64,000 nucleotides of DNA. Source: Luteibacter sp. Sphag1AF. Its GTDB lineage: Bacteria > Pseudomonadota > Gammaproteobacteria > Xanthomonadales > Rhodanobacteraceae. The stretch is taken from contig NZ_JACHYH010000003.1 in NCBI RefSeq assembly GCF_014192715.1, positions 248,001-312,000 on the forward strand, given 5' to 3'. Positions within the stretch are counted from its first letter, which is position 1. Each line of letters opens with the position of its first letter. A program made the position numbers and the translations under genes. Under the pieces are notes generated by a model. It saw nothing but the letters and a program-made list of their open reading frames with translations. It searched no databases and was not told where the DNA came from. Of the stretch, positions 10,628-18,935 are shown piece by piece.

Positions 10628-10650
10628 GTTGAAATTTGTATAAATTGAAC
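10628..10650 (+). promoter_or_regulatory. AT-rich imperfect palindrome upstream of the ImmA-like gene
   Basis: A strikingly AT-rich 23-base stretch in an otherwise GC-rich region, with GTTGAA at one end and TTGAAC at the other so that the arms are partly complementary. It contains TATAAA at 10639-10644, which could serve as a -10 box, but no good -35 box lies at the right distance. It may be the promoter or operator region for the protease gene starting at 10774. A perfect small hairpin, CGAGACG-CA-CGTCTCG, lies at 10561-10576, between the tRNA and this site. Confidence 0.35.
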
Positions 10651-10773
10651 TCCGAATGACGGAAGATGGCGACTGGGTCCGGCAAATGGCGTGCATTCCG
10701 CTCCGCCGCGCTTCGCTCTTTCCAGACTTTTTTAAACCGACCTGCTGCAGGCACGTAGTAATTGAGGTTAGCC

Positions 10774-11244
10774 ATGACAGAACGGCAAGCTGCAAACGCG
10801 ATGCTGCTGAAACACTGGCAAGGCAAGACACTCCCTGTCGACCCTTTCTACATTGCTGCGGCCGAAGGCATCCCGTGCCGCAGCCTCAGCTTTGAGAACC
10901 TGTCGGCCAGCGGCTGGTACAAGATCGAGGACGGCCGTCCGGTCATCGAATACAACCCGACCGAACCGCTCCTTCGTCAGCGCTTCACCGTAGCCCATGA
11001 ATTGGGACACCACCTTCTTGGGCACGGCTCGCGTCCGCGTGATTCCTCGCAGGCCATGATGGGCTCCAGAGACCTGGTGGAAACGGCGGCCAACCGATTC
11101 GCCGCGGAGTTGCTCATGCCCGCAGGCTCCGTCCAGATGCTCGTGGTCGATCATGGCATCGTCGACATCGGTACCCTGGCCAACTACTTCCAGGTGTCCG
11201 AATCGGCCATGACGTACCGCCTCCGAAACCTTGGCCACATATAA
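10774..11244 (+). CDS. ImmA/IrrE-family (DUF955) metallopeptidase
   Basis: A 156-residue soluble protein with zinc-protease signature H75-E-L-G-H79 in FTVAHELGHHLLGH and the downstream ETAANRFAAELLMP segment that supplies the third ligand in this family. The C-terminal part (IVDIGTLANYFQVSESAMTYRL) is a helix-turn-helix-like region common to IrrE/ImmA proteins. Family members cleave repressors, as in phage-like elements or the DNA-damage response. The ATG at 10774 follows GAGG by six bases and is preferred to the in-frame TTG at 10762. No repressor gene lies beside it. The partner 25 bases downstream encodes a membrane protein. Confidence 0.85.
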   Translation: MTERQAANAMLLKHWQGKTLPVDPFYIAAAEGIPCRSLSFENLSASGWYKIEDGRPVIEYNPTEPLLRQRFTVAHELGHHLLGHGSRPRDSSQAMMGSRDLVETAANRFAAELLMPAGSVQMLVVDHGIVDIGTLANYFQVSESAMTYRLRNLGHI

Positions 11245-11268
11245 CATCGAAACGGGAGATCCGCAGGG

Positions 11269-11808
11269 ATGTGGAAATGGCTCGAAGATCGCTTCAGTAG
11301 CACGCCATCCGTTCAAAGTGACTGCATTCAGCCGACCGACCCGACGCCCGGGCCACCGCGTCCTGCAACGGTGATCGACGAGGACGGCAATCCCGTCATT
11401 CCTCTCCCCGCTGGCGTCATGCCACAGCCCTCCGGCAGCGTCACAGAACTGGCGAGTGCAAAAGCCCGGCGGCACATGCGGATGGCGGCATTTGTACTGT
11501 TCGCGCTTATTTCGGTGGGTTACTTCGCGTTTCTTTTGTACGTGCTGATGTACTGGCTTCTGCAGAAGGAATCGATCTGGATTCTCACGCGGCTCCAGCA
11601 CCAGCCTGCCTTGCTGATCGGTGCGGCACTGGTTATTTTCGCGTCTGTGCCGCTTTCATTGACCCTGGCGATGGTCCGGCTCGCTCAAGATCCGCAGCCG
11701 AAAGGGGCGAGCGACGATGCCATGCCCAACATATCAGCCATCACCACACCAGGCCTCGAAGCAATCAAGGCGATTGCGGAGACGCTGAAGAGCGCCGGCA
11801 ACAAATAG
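11269..11808 (+). CDS. Hypothetical two-span membrane protein
   Basis: A 179-residue protein I do not recognise. It has a proline-rich N-terminal 65 residues (around QPTDPTPGPPRPATVIDEDG), a basic stretch (AKARRHMRM), then two membrane segments (AAFVLFALISVGYFAFLLYV and PALLIGAALVIFASVPLSL), and a soluble C-terminal tail ending TPGLEAIKAIAETLKSAGNK. It follows the ImmA-like gene by 24 bases on the same strand, so the two are probably co-transcribed. It could be a membrane target, anchor or substrate of the protease, but nothing in the sequence proves this. Confidence 0.6.
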   Translation: MWKWLEDRFSSTPSVQSDCIQPTDPTPGPPRPATVIDEDGNPVIPLPAGVMPQPSGSVTELASAKARRHMRMAAFVLFALISVGYFAFLLYVLMYWLLQKESIWILTRLQHQPALLIGAALVIFASVPLSLTLAMVRLAQDPQPKGASDDAMPNISAITTPGLEAIKAIAETLKSAGNK

Positions 11809-11946
11809 TCTTTCAGACGTCCAGGATCATCAGCCTGCGGCAAGCGCAACGCTCCCATCACGCCAGATGCTGCCGCGACACATGCGGTGACCGGATCTTT
11901 CGTCAGTACCGTGGCGTCGACCCAGGCCATACGCCACGGTGAGTGA

Positions 11947-12630
11947 TCAGACGTAGTGGGTCGGATCGGGCACGCCGGCTTCGCGGAAGCCCTGTGCGCG
12001 CAGGCTGCACGCATCGCAATGTCCGCAGGCGCGACCCTGCGCATCGGCGTTGTAGCAGCTGACAGTGGCCGCGAAGTCCACACCCAGGCGCTCGCCCTCG
12101 GTGACGATCTGGGCCTTGCCCATGTTCATCAGCGGTGCGTGCACCACGATGCCTGCGCCTTCCACGCCTGCTTTTGTCGCGACATTGGCCAGTGTCTGGA
12201 ATGCTTCGATGAATGCGGGGCGGCAATCGGGATAGCCGGAATAGTCCACGGCGTTCACGCCGCAGAAAATGTCGCTGGAACCCAGCACTTCAGCCCAACC
12301 CAGCGCGATCGACAGCATGATCGTGTTGCGTGCCGGCACGTAGGTCACCGGGATGCCTTCGCCGCCCTCTTCCGGCACGTCGATGTCGGCCGTGAGCGCG
12401 GAGCCGCCAATGCTGCGCAAATCGACATGTACGGTCTTGTGCACCACGGCGCCGAGCATCTTCGCCACGCGCTCGGAGGCTTCCAGTTCGGAGCTGTGAC
12501 GCTGACCGTAGGCGACGCTGAGCGCATAGACCTCAAAGCCCTGCTCGCGCGCCATGGCGATGGTCACGGCCGAGTCCATGCCGCCGGAAACGAGGATGAC
12601 GGCTTTGCGGGTCGGGTTGAATGCGTTCAT
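11947..12630 (-). CDS. queC: 7-cyano-7-deazaguanine synthase
   Basis: ATP-dependent enzyme converting 7-carboxy-7-deazaguanine to preQ0 in queuosine biosynthesis. About 227 residues. The PP-loop SGGMDSAVT lies near the N-terminus, and the C-terminal zinc site is visible as the cysteines in SCYN...[17 protein letters not shown]. The ATG at 12630 ([20 protein letters not shown]) follows GGTGG and is preferred to the in-frame GTG at 12639. It lies downstream of queE with a 57-base gap, at the 3' end of the Tol-Pal block, the usual order in this group. Confidence 0.96.
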   Translation of the reverse strand: MNAFNPTRKAVILVSGGMDSAVTIAMAREQGFEVYALSVAYGQRHSSELEASERVAKMLGAVVHKTVHVDLRSIGGSALTADIDVPEEGGEGIPVTYVPARNTIMLSIALGWAEVLGSSDIFCGVNAVDYSGYPDCRPAFIEAFQTLANVATKAGVEGAGIVVHAPLMNMGKAQIVTEGERLGVDFAATVSCYNADAQGRACGHCDACSLRAQGFREAGVPDPTHYV

Positions 12631-12687
12631 GGATACCACCGGATAAACATAAAGAGACGGAACCGGCTTCGCTGAGCCGGCGGCGGA

Positions 12688-13380
12688 TCAATGCCCTGCC
12701 GCGTCGTTCCAAAGGAGTTTGTGCAATTGCATCTGGAAGCGGACTGGCAGGCGATCGGCCAGAATCCACTCCGCCAGTTCGCGTGGCAGCACCTTGCCGT
12801 GCACCGGTGAGAACAGCACCATGCAACGCGTATGGATGCCATGTTCGGCGACCGCATCACGCGACCATTCAAAGTCGGCGCGACTGGCGATCACGAACTT
12901 GACCTGATCATGCGGCAGCAAGTGATCGAGGTTCGACCACAGGTTGCGCGCGCTTTCGCCCGAATCGGGCGGCTTCAGATCCATGACCTTGCGCACGCGC
13001 GGATCAACGGTCGACACGTCGAGCGCGCCGGAGGTCTCAAGCGACACCTCGTATCCTGCATCGCAGAGTTTGCGCAGCAGAATGTGGCAGCGCTTCTGCG
13101 ACAGCGGCTCGCCGCCAGTCACGCAGACGTGATGCGCCCCATGGGAGGCCACCTCCGCCATGATGGCGTCGATGTCGTGCCACTGGCCGCCATGGAACGA
13201 GTATTCGGTATCGCACCACACGCAACGCAGCGGGCAACCAGTCAGGCGCACGAAGACGGTGGGCCAGCCAATGGCGTCGGCCTCACCCTGCACGGAGTGG
13301 AATATCTCGGTGATACGCAACCGTTCCGCGACAGGCGCAGCCGGCGACACATCCGCCGGCGTGACGGTGCTGCTGCTCAT
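12688..13380 (-). CDS. queE: 7-carboxy-7-deazaguanine synthase
   Basis: Radical SAM enzyme that makes 7-carboxy-7-deazaguanine from carboxy-tetrahydropterin, the step before QueC. The 230-residue protein has the iron-sulfur cysteine motif in GCPLRCVWCDTEYSF (CxxxCxxC), the EIFHSVQGE substrate segment and the VCVTGGEPL SAM-binding segment. A short alanine-rich N-terminal extension precedes RLRITEIFHSVQGE. The gene begins three bases after the cpoB stop, so it belongs to the Tol-Pal transcript, and queC follows. Confidence 0.96.
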   Translation of the reverse strand: MSSSTVTPADVSPAAPVAERLRITEIFHSVQGEADAIGWPTVFVRLTGCPLRCVWCDTEYSFHGGQWHDIDAIMAEVASHGAHHVCVTGGEPLSQKRCHILLRKLCDAGYEVSLETSGALDVSTVDPRVRKVMDLKPPDSGESARNLWSNLDHLLPHDQVKFVIASRADFEWSRDAVAEHGIHTRCMVLFSPVHGKVLPRELAEWILADRLPVRFQMQLHKLLWNDAAGH

Positions 13381-13383
13381 GGC

Positions 13384-14211
13384 TTAGTTGGTCGCCTGAT
13401 GCTGCATCCGGCGCAGACGTTCCTGGGCGAGGCTGGCGGCCTTCGTACCCGGATACCTGATCACCACGGACTTCAATGTGGCGATGGCCGAGCTGTCCTG
13501 CTTCAACTGTGACTGGCAATAACCCACCTTGAGCAGGCCATCGGGCACCTTCTCGCTTTGCGGGTACAGCCGGACGAGGCGCTGGAAGGCTTCCAGGGCC
13601 ACGGGGTAGTTCATGGTCGCGTAGTACGACTCGCCCAGCCAGTAATAGGCGTTGGGAGCCAGCGGACTGTCGGGGTTCTGCTGGAGGAAGTCGCGAAAAC
13701 CGCGCGATGCGGCGACGAAATCACCGCCGCGCAACGATTTGAAAGCCGCGTCATAGGCTGCCTGCTCGCCCGCAGAAGCGGTGCCTGGCGATGCCGGTGA
13801 CTCGGTTGCTGCCGGCTTGCCCTGAGGCGCCGTAACGGGAGCGGAAGCGGCGGCGACAGGCGCCTGCTGCTGTGCGGACGCGCCCTGCGCGCCCGATTTT
13901 TCAAGGTTGCCAATACGGGCGTCGAGCACCTGGTACTGGGCCTTGGCGGAATCCTGGAGTTGCTGATTCTGGTGCTGCAGTTCTTCGATCTGACCCTGCA
14001 GCTGCTGTACCTGCTGCTGGAGATCGCTGAGCTGATTGACCATGGTGGTCGTGCCCTGGTCACGCTGCGACGCCTGCTCAAGTCGCGACACGCGGTCGGC
14101 GAGACTCAGGCGGGAATCCTGCGCATGGACCGGCAGACCGAAGAGCGTGGCGGACGCTAATGCGCCCGCCACGCCAAGCCTGGCCGTGAAGCTGGTAGCC
14201 AGTTTCTTCAT
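13384..14211 (-). CDS. cpoB: Tol-Pal system coordinator CpoB (YbgF)
   Basis: Periplasmic protein that couples Tol-Pal function with peptidoglycan synthesis. 275 residues: signal peptide (LGVAGALASATLFGLPVHAQ), an N-terminal glutamine-rich coiled coil that drives trimer formation (LSDLQQQVQQLQGQIEELQ), an alanine/proline-rich linker (residues about 110-145), then TPR repeats beginning AAYDAAFKSLRGGDFVAASR and ending AQERLRRMQHQATN. The gene starts three bases after pal. Its position as last of the tol-pal genes is conserved. Confidence 0.95.
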   Translation of the reverse strand: MKKLATSFTARLGVAGALASATLFGLPVHAQDSRLSLADRVSRLEQASQRDQGTTTMVNQLSDLQQQVQQLQGQIEELQHQNQQLQDSAKAQYQVLDARIGNLEKSGAQGASAQQQAPVAAASAPVTAPQGKPAATESPASPGTASAGEQAAYDAAFKSLRGGDFVAASRGFRDFLQQNPDSPLAPNAYYWLGESYYATMNYPVALEAFQRLVRLYPQSEKVPDGLLKVGYCQSQLKQDSSAIATLKSVVIRYPGTKAASLAQERLRRMQHQATN

Positions 14212-14214
14212 TAC

Positions 14215-14727
14215 TTACTTCGCGGTGTACACGATCTCGACGCGACGATTCTTGCTCCAGCAATCATCGTTGTGCTCGCGGCAGGTCGGCTTCTCTTTGC
14301 CGTAGCTGACGACATTGAGCTGGCCAGCCGAACCACCAGCAGCCTGGAGGGCGCTGGAGACGGCATTGCCACGACGCTCGCCGAGGCCGAGGTTGTATTC
14401 ACGCGTGCCGCGCTCGTCGGTGTTGCCTTCGAGCGAGATGGCCGACGACGGACGATCCTGCAGGTACTTCGCGTGGCACGCGATGATCTGCTGGAATTCC
14501 GGCTTCACTTCGTTCTTGTCGAAATCGAAGTAAACAACGCGCTGGCGCAGGCAAGCATCGGTGTCAAGATCCGACGGCTGGTACTTGCCGTTGGTGTTGG
14601 CGCCGGAGTTGTCGACCGTCGTCTGGACGGGCGGCTGGACGGGCTGCTTGACATCCTGCTTCTTCTGGCAGGCGACCGCGCCCACGCACAGCAGGGCGGC
14701 CAGGGTGACGCGAACGGTCTTATTCAT
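14215..14727 (-). CDS. pal: Peptidoglycan-associated lipoprotein Pal
   Basis: Outer-membrane lipoprotein that binds peptidoglycan and TolB. 170 residues from the ATG at 14727, which has AAGGA eight bases upstream. The signal ends in a lipobox-like AVAC (LLCVGAVACQKK). The OmpA-like domain contains YFDFDKNEVKPEFQ, EGNTDERGTREYNLGLGERR and RRVEIVY. An extra cysteine pair in REHNDDCWSKNRR and ACHAKYL may form disulfides. The 256 bases between it and tolB hold no gene, so pal may have its own promoter in addition to tol read-through. Confidence 0.97.
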   Translation of the reverse strand: MNKTVRVTLAALLCVGAVACQKKQDVKQPVQPPVQTTVDNSGANTNGKYQPSDLDTDACLRQRVVYFDFDKNEVKPEFQQIIACHAKYLQDRPSSAISLEGNTDERGTREYNLGLGERRGNAVSSALQAAGGSAGQLNVVSYGKEKPTCREHNDDCWSKNRRVEIVYTAK

Positions 14728-14983
14728 GGGACGTTCCTTCAACAGTTGAGTTCCGACAGTCGATTACGGTTACGGGACAGGCACCGCCGGTTGTCCGGCT
14801 GTTTTTCTACTTACATCCGCGCCGACGGAGTACTGTCCCGTACCCCTGCCAACGCACCGGCAACTGCGAGAAACGCCGTCACCAGTTAAACCTTCGTCCG
14901 CAGAAAAGGCGCGGAGAGCCCGCGCCCTTTCCCTGGACGTTGCTGAAGTCGCGCGTCGCTATGAAAAGCGACGGGCGCGCCAA

Positions 14984-16312
14984 TCAGCGCTGTCGATATG
15001 GACCCCAGGAAGGTTCGCGAACGTCACCATCCGAAAGGACGAGACGCTGGCGTACCAGACCGTCGGCCGAAACCGCATAAAGGACCCCTCGCGTACCCTG
15101 CGACGCCGCATAGAGCAGCATGCTGGCATTCGGCGCGAAACTCGGGGAATCATCCACGTTTCCGGGCGATACGAAGCGCACCTGATTCCCCAGGCTACGG
15201 TCCATGATTGCAATACGATACACGTTCCCGTTGCCCTGCACCATCGCAATTTGCTTCCCGTCATAGCTGACGGACGGGCTGGCGTTGAACCCGCCCTGGA
15301 AGGTGAGGCGCGTGGCGTTTCCGCCCGAGATCGAGGTCTGATAAAGCTGCGGCTTGCCGGAGCGATCCGAGGTGAAAATCAGGCTCTGGCCGTCCGGCGT
15401 AAAGGTGGGTTCGGTGTCGATGGCGAAGTTGTTGGTGACCCGGGTTTCCGTGCGCGAAGCCACGTCGATGATGAAGATTTCCGGATTGCCCACGTAGGAC
15501 AGGCTGACCGCCAGCTTCGTGCCATCCGGCGACCACGCCGGAGCGCTGTTGATGCCCTTCGGGTGCGAGGCGATCAGGCTACGCGAACCGGTGCCGATGT
15601 TCTGCACGTAGACGGCCGAGTTGCCGCTTTCAAACGACACGTAGGCCAGCTTGGTGCCATCCGGCGACCAGGCCGGCGACAGCAGCGACTCGCGCGAGCG
15701 GGCCACGACCTGCGGATTGAAGCCATCGGAGTCGGCCACGATCAGCGAATAGGCCGTGTTGTTACCCACGCCCACGGCGGTGATGTAAGCAATGCGGGTC
15801 CAGAACGCGCCACGAACGCCGGTGATCTTTTCGTAGATCTGGTCGGCAATCTGGTGGGCCACGCCACGCAGGTCACCCGCCGGAGCGGTGAACTGCTGAG
15901 CCAGCAGGCTCTGCTGACGGTTCACGTCCCACAGTTCGTATTCCACGCGGATCATGCCGCCGCCCGCATCAATGATGCGACCGATGGTCAGGTAATCCTG
16001 CTTCAGCAGACGCCAGGTCGCGAACTTGATGTCCGCGCCTTTGGACGGCGCCTCGACGATGTCGGCCTTGTCCAGCGAGCGGAACTTGCCGGAACGGTTG
16101 AAATCGGCGCGGATGACGTCGGCCACGTCGGTGGGAAGCGGTGCGCCGCCCTCCTGCGCGAAGGGCACCACCGCAATCGGCGTGGCGGTCTTCAGACCGT
16201 TGGCGATTTCGACGTTGAGCGTCTGGGCCGCCGCCGGACCTGCCACAAAGGCGGCCACGAGCGACACGAGTATGGCGAGGCGGGAAATCGTTCTGCGCAT
16301 GGGCTGATTCAT
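14984..16312 (-). CDS. tolB: Tol-Pal translocation protein TolB
   Basis: Periplasmic beta-propeller protein that links TolA to Pal. 442 residues from the ATG at 16312 (MNQPMRRTISRLAILVSL), with a signal peptide ending GPAAAQ, an N-terminal TolB domain (IAVVPFAQEGG, ADVIRADFNRSGKF) and the six-bladed WD40-like propeller with repeated SPAWSPDGTKLAYVSFESG-type blades. The start was chosen because AGG lies just upstream and a signal peptide follows; longer in-frame starts reach back into the hairpin region before tolA. It completes the tolQRAB set. Confidence 0.97.
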   Translation of the reverse strand: MNQPMRRTISRLAILVSLVAAFVAGPAAAQTLNVEIANGLKTATPIAVVPFAQEGGAPLPTDVADVIRADFNRSGKFRSLDKADIVEAPSKGADIKFATWRLLKQDYLTIGRIIDAGGGMIRVEYELWDVNRQQSLLAQQFTAPAGDLRGVAHQIADQIYEKITGVRGAFWTRIAYITAVGVGNNTAYSLIVADSDGFNPQVVARSRESLLSPAWSPDGTKLAYVSFESGNSAVYVQNIGTGSRSLIASHPKGINSAPAWSPDGTKLAVSLSYVGNPEIFIIDVASRTETRVTNNFAIDTEPTFTPDGQSLIFTSDRSGKPQLYQTSISGGNATRLTFQGGFNASPSVSYDGKQIAMVQGNGNVYRIAIMDRSLGNQVRFVSPGNVDDSPSFAPNASMLLYAASQGTRGVLYAVSADGLVRQRLVLSDGDVREPSWGPYRQR

Positions 16313-16350
16313 TGCGACCTGGAATGGGGGAAACGGCTGGGAGATGTTAA

Positions 16351-16417
16351 CCCGGCCGGAGGGCCGGGTATGACCGAGGTCTGAACCGCCGCGCGCCACC
16401 GGAAGGGGCGCGCGGCG
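16351..16417 (-). other. Two strong hairpins between tolA and tolB
   Basis: Two perfect inverted repeats lie in the 113 bases separating tolA and tolB. One pairs CCCGGCC at 16351-16357 with GGCCGGG at 16362-16368 around a four-base loop. The other pairs an 11-base arm at 16387-16397 (CGCCGCGCGCC) with 16407-16417. Neither is followed by a T run, so they are not classic terminators. They may protect transcript ends or tune tolA versus tolB expression. Confidence 0.5.
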
Positions 16418-16425
16418 TCTCATCA

Positions 16426-17364
16426 TTAAGGCCGGAAGGTGAAGGTAATGTTGGGCGAGTACACGTCCTCGAAGCCCGCGTAGGGCAACGGCTGGGCGCG
16501 AAGCACCGCATTCTCGACGTATTGGCGCTGGGTGGCGTCATACGGGCAGCTGGCATCGACCTTCACGCTGGCCACCTGGCCACCCGGAATCTGCACCACG
16601 TGGACCTGGCAGGGCACGTTGGGCATGTCGTCCGGACGGGTGTAGTTGGACGTCACCGCGTTCTGGATGGCCGCCAGATACCTGCCCAGCTTGCCGCTGT
16701 CCTTGCCGTTTGTGCCGGTCATCTTGTCCGGGGCATTGGGGAGGTCAGGCAGGCCGTCGTCCTTCGCGTTCTGAAGGTCCTTCAGCTGCTGCTCCGCCTG
16801 CTTCTTGGTGTTGTCGGCCTTCCTGGTCTGCGCCTTGGCAGCATCGAGCTGCTTGAAGATGTCGTCGATCTTCTTCTGCTGCTCCTGCTTTTTCTTCTCC
16901 GTCTCGGCGTCGATTTCAGCCTGGCGCTGACGCTGCTTCTCTTCCTGCTCGCGCTTGGCGTCCTCGGCCTTCTGCGGCGCGTCGTCCACGATTTTTTCCT
17001 GATCCTTCAGGTCAGGCTGCTTCGGCGGAGGCGGCAGCGTGGGCACCGGCGGCTTGGGCTGCGGCGGCGTGGGCTCGGGGATGACCTGGGGCGGCGGCGT
17101 GGTGTCCGGCGTCGGCTTGACCTTGGTGGCCTTCGGCGGCGGGCTGCCCGTGGGGCCCACCAGGATGGCTTCGATGACCTGCCCCGGCAGCTCCAGGGGA
17201 GCCGGACACTTCAACGGATTCCACGCCGCGGGCAGGCCCACGGACTCGGCAAAGGTTTCGTAGCTCGTGCACGGGATGATCGCGAGGGCCAGAAAGCCCA
17301 CGATCCCGACGTGCAGCAGCGCGGCCAGGACGACCGCGCGAGAGGTTTCCTTACGGCTTGCCAT
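16426..17364 (-). CDS. tolA: Energy-coupling protein TolA
   Basis: Inner-membrane protein that spans the periplasm and transmits TolQR energy to TolB-Pal. 312 residues: an N-terminal membrane anchor (AVVLAALLHVGIVGFLALAI), a proline-rich stretch (residues about 75-120), a charged coiled coil rich in Lys, Glu and Gln (KQRQRQAEIDAETEKKKQEQ), and a C-terminal TolA III-like domain (LGRYLAAIQNAVTSNYTRP, then PCQVHVVQIPGG and VENAVLRAQPLPY). The proline-rich segment before the coiled coil is more TonB-like than in E. coli. It overlaps tolR by 14 bases. Confidence 0.95.
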   Translation of the reverse strand: MASRKETSRAVVLAALLHVGIVGFLALAIIPCTSYETFAESVGLPAAWNPLKCPAPLELPGQVIEAILVGPTGSPPPKATKVKPTPDTTPPPQVIPEPTPPQPKPPVPTLPPPPKQPDLKDQEKIVDDAPQKAEDAKREQEEKQRQRQAEIDAETEKKKQEQQKKIDDIFKQLDAAKAQTRKADNTKKQAEQQLKDLQNAKDDGLPDLPNAPDKMTGTNGKDSGKLGRYLAAIQNAVTSNYTRPDDMPNVPCQVHVVQIPGGQVASVKVDASCPYDATQRQYVENAVLRAQPLPYAGFEDVYSPNITFTFRP

Positions 17365-17794
17365 TCTTCGCGCCCGACTCCGGCTGGCTCATCAGGCCGA
17401 TCTTGGTCACACCCGACTCCTGCAGGATCGGCAGGATGGCGTAAACCTTGCCATAGCCCACGCGCTGGTCACCCGCGACCAGCACCTGCAATTCAGGATT
17501 GGCGTTGTGATAGGCCGTGATGCGCGTACGGAACTCGTCTTCGGAAACGGGCTGACGCTTCTCGCCCTCGGCGGTCAGGTAGATCTGGCCGGCCTCGTCC
17601 ACGGACACGACGACCGGGTCCTTCTTGTCCTTCAGGGACTTGGCGTTGGTCTGGGGAAGCTGGATGTCCACGCCGAGGTTCATCATGGGCGTGGTGACCA
17701 TGAAGATGATCAACAGCACGAGCATCACGTCGATATAGGGAACGACGTTGATCTCGGACTTCAGTTTCCGCTTCTGGCGGCGATGGGGGCGCAT
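17351..17794 (-). CDS. tolR: Tol-Pal system protein TolR
   Basis: Inner-membrane ExbD/TolR family component of the TolQR proton-driven motor. 147 residues with the charged N-terminus RRQKRKLKSEINVVPYIDVM, which includes the conserved Asp in the single membrane span (YIDVMLVLLIIFMV), and a periplasmic domain (VDIQLPQTNAKSL to LVAGDQRVGYGKVYAIL). The stop overlaps the tolA start by 14 bases, a sign of translational coupling. A 20-base gap separates it from tolQ. Confidence 0.97.
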   Translation of the reverse strand: MRPHRRQKRKLKSEINVVPYIDVMLVLLIIFMVTTPMMNLGVDIQLPQTNAKSLKDKKDPVVVSVDEAGQIYLTAEGEKRQPVSEDEFRTRITAYHNANPELQVLVAGDQRVGYGKVYAILPILQESGVTKIGLMSQPESGAKNGKP

Positions 17795-17814
17795 GGTCGT
17801 GATCGCTCCGGCCT

Positions 17815-18498
17815 TCAGGCGACGTCGTCGGAGTGAATCTGACGCTGCAGCACCGAGGAAAACTCTTCCTGGAACACCTCATAGCGCGAGGCAAGACGCT
17901 CGACCTTGTTGGCGTAACGGTTGTAAGCCCACACGGCCGGGATGGCGGCGAACAGACCCATGGCGGTGGCGATCAGCGCCTCGGAAATGTGCGGAGCCAC
18001 CACGGAAATGGTGACGTCCTTCATTTCGCCCAGGCCCTGGAACGCACCCATGATGCCCCACACCGTGCCGAACAGACCCACATACGGACTGATGGAGCCC
18101 ACGTTGGCCAGGAATTCGAGGTTCTGCTCCAGCTTGCCGATTTCGCGGGTGCCGGCCACGCGCATGGCGCGCTCGGAACCTTCCATCACGCGGTTGGCAT
18201 CGGTGACGCGACGCTGACGCTGGCGGGCAAATTCGCGGAAGCCGGCTTCAAACACGTTCTCGATACCGTGCTGGCCATCGCGGTTGCCTACTTCGCGGAA
18301 CAGGGCGGCCAGATCGCCGCCGGACCAGAAGCGGTCTTCAAACGCTTCCGCGTTTTCGTGCGCCTGCTTCAGCTGCGAATACTTGCGGATGATGATCACC
18401 CAGGACAGGAACGAGAAGACCAGCAGCAGAAGCATGACCAGCTGCACCGGCAGGCTCGCTTCCGCGACCAGTTTGAAAATGTTCAGTCCACCGTTCAT
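17815..18498 (-). CDS. tolQ: Tol-Pal system protein TolQ
   Basis: Inner-membrane MotA/ExbB/TolQ family proton-channel subunit. 227 residues with three membrane spans: SLPVQLVMLLLLVFSFLSWV near the N-terminus, VGSISPYVGLFGTVWGIMGA and ISEALIATAMGLFAAIPAVW in the C-terminal half, the latter two carrying the family's conserved glycine and threonine residues. Reading order ybgC-tolQ-tolR-tolA-tolB-pal is the standard one. Confidence 0.97.
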   Translation of the reverse strand: MNGGLNIFKLVAEASLPVQLVMLLLLVFSFLSWVIIIRKYSQLKQAHENAEAFEDRFWSGGDLAALFREVGNRDGQHGIENVFEAGFREFARQRQRRVTDANRVMEGSERAMRVAGTREIGKLEQNLEFLANVGSISPYVGLFGTVWGIMGAFQGLGEMKDVTISVVAPHISEALIATAMGLFAAIPAVWAYNRYANKVERLASRYEVFQEEFSSVLQRQIHSDDVA

Positions 18499-18527
18499 CG
18501 CTTCTGGGCTCTCCGCCGGGTATGTCT

Positions 18528-18935
18528 TTAAGGGGTAAGGAATTCTTGGAAAAACAGGTCGCCCGGAATCTGCGCCGGCCGCACCGCCGCAAGGTCGACG
18601 CAGGCGACGCGAACGGTGGCCTTCAACAAGGGGCTTCCGTCACGTCGCGCTATATCCTGATGGAACAGCATACTGGCTGAACGTCGTTCTTTGACCGCTA
18701 CGGAAACGAGCAGTTCATCATCCAGACGGGCCGGACGCAGAAAATCGAGGTTCATCTCGCGCACGACGAAGCCCAGGCCCGTGCGTTCGCGCAGTTCGAC
18801 CTGGTCGATACCCTGCGCGCGCATCCACTCCGTGCGCCCGCGTTCGAGGAAACGCACGTAGTTGGCGTGATAAACCAGACCGCCGGCGTCGGTATCTTCC
18901 CAGTAGATGCGTACGGGCCAGGTAAAGAGGCTCAT
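18528..18935 (-). CDS. ybgC: Tol-Pal-associated acyl-CoA thioesterase
   Basis: Hot-dog-fold thioesterase of 135 residues. The 4HBT catalytic segment [20 protein letters not shown] contains the active Asp, and the family ending [16 protein letters not shown] is present. YbgC hydrolyses acyl-CoA/ACP species and is linked to phospholipid metabolism at the Tol-Pal complex. Its start overlaps the ruvB stop by four bases (ATGA-type), and tolQ starts 29 bases after it, so it connects the ruvB and tol transcripts. Confidence 0.96.
   Translation of the reverse strand: MSLFTWPVRIYWEDTDAGGLVYHANYVRFLERGRTEWMRAQGIDQVELRERTGLGFVVREMNLDFLRPARLDDELLVSVAVKERRSASMLFHQDIARRDGSPLLKATVRVACVDLAAVRPAQIPGDLFFQEFLTP

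Noticed and set aside
11809-12690. A preQ1 riboswitch controlling queC and queE
   Set aside because: Both genes lie inside the long minus-strand Tol-Pal unit with gaps of 3 and 57 bases, too little room and no matching pseudoknot pattern.
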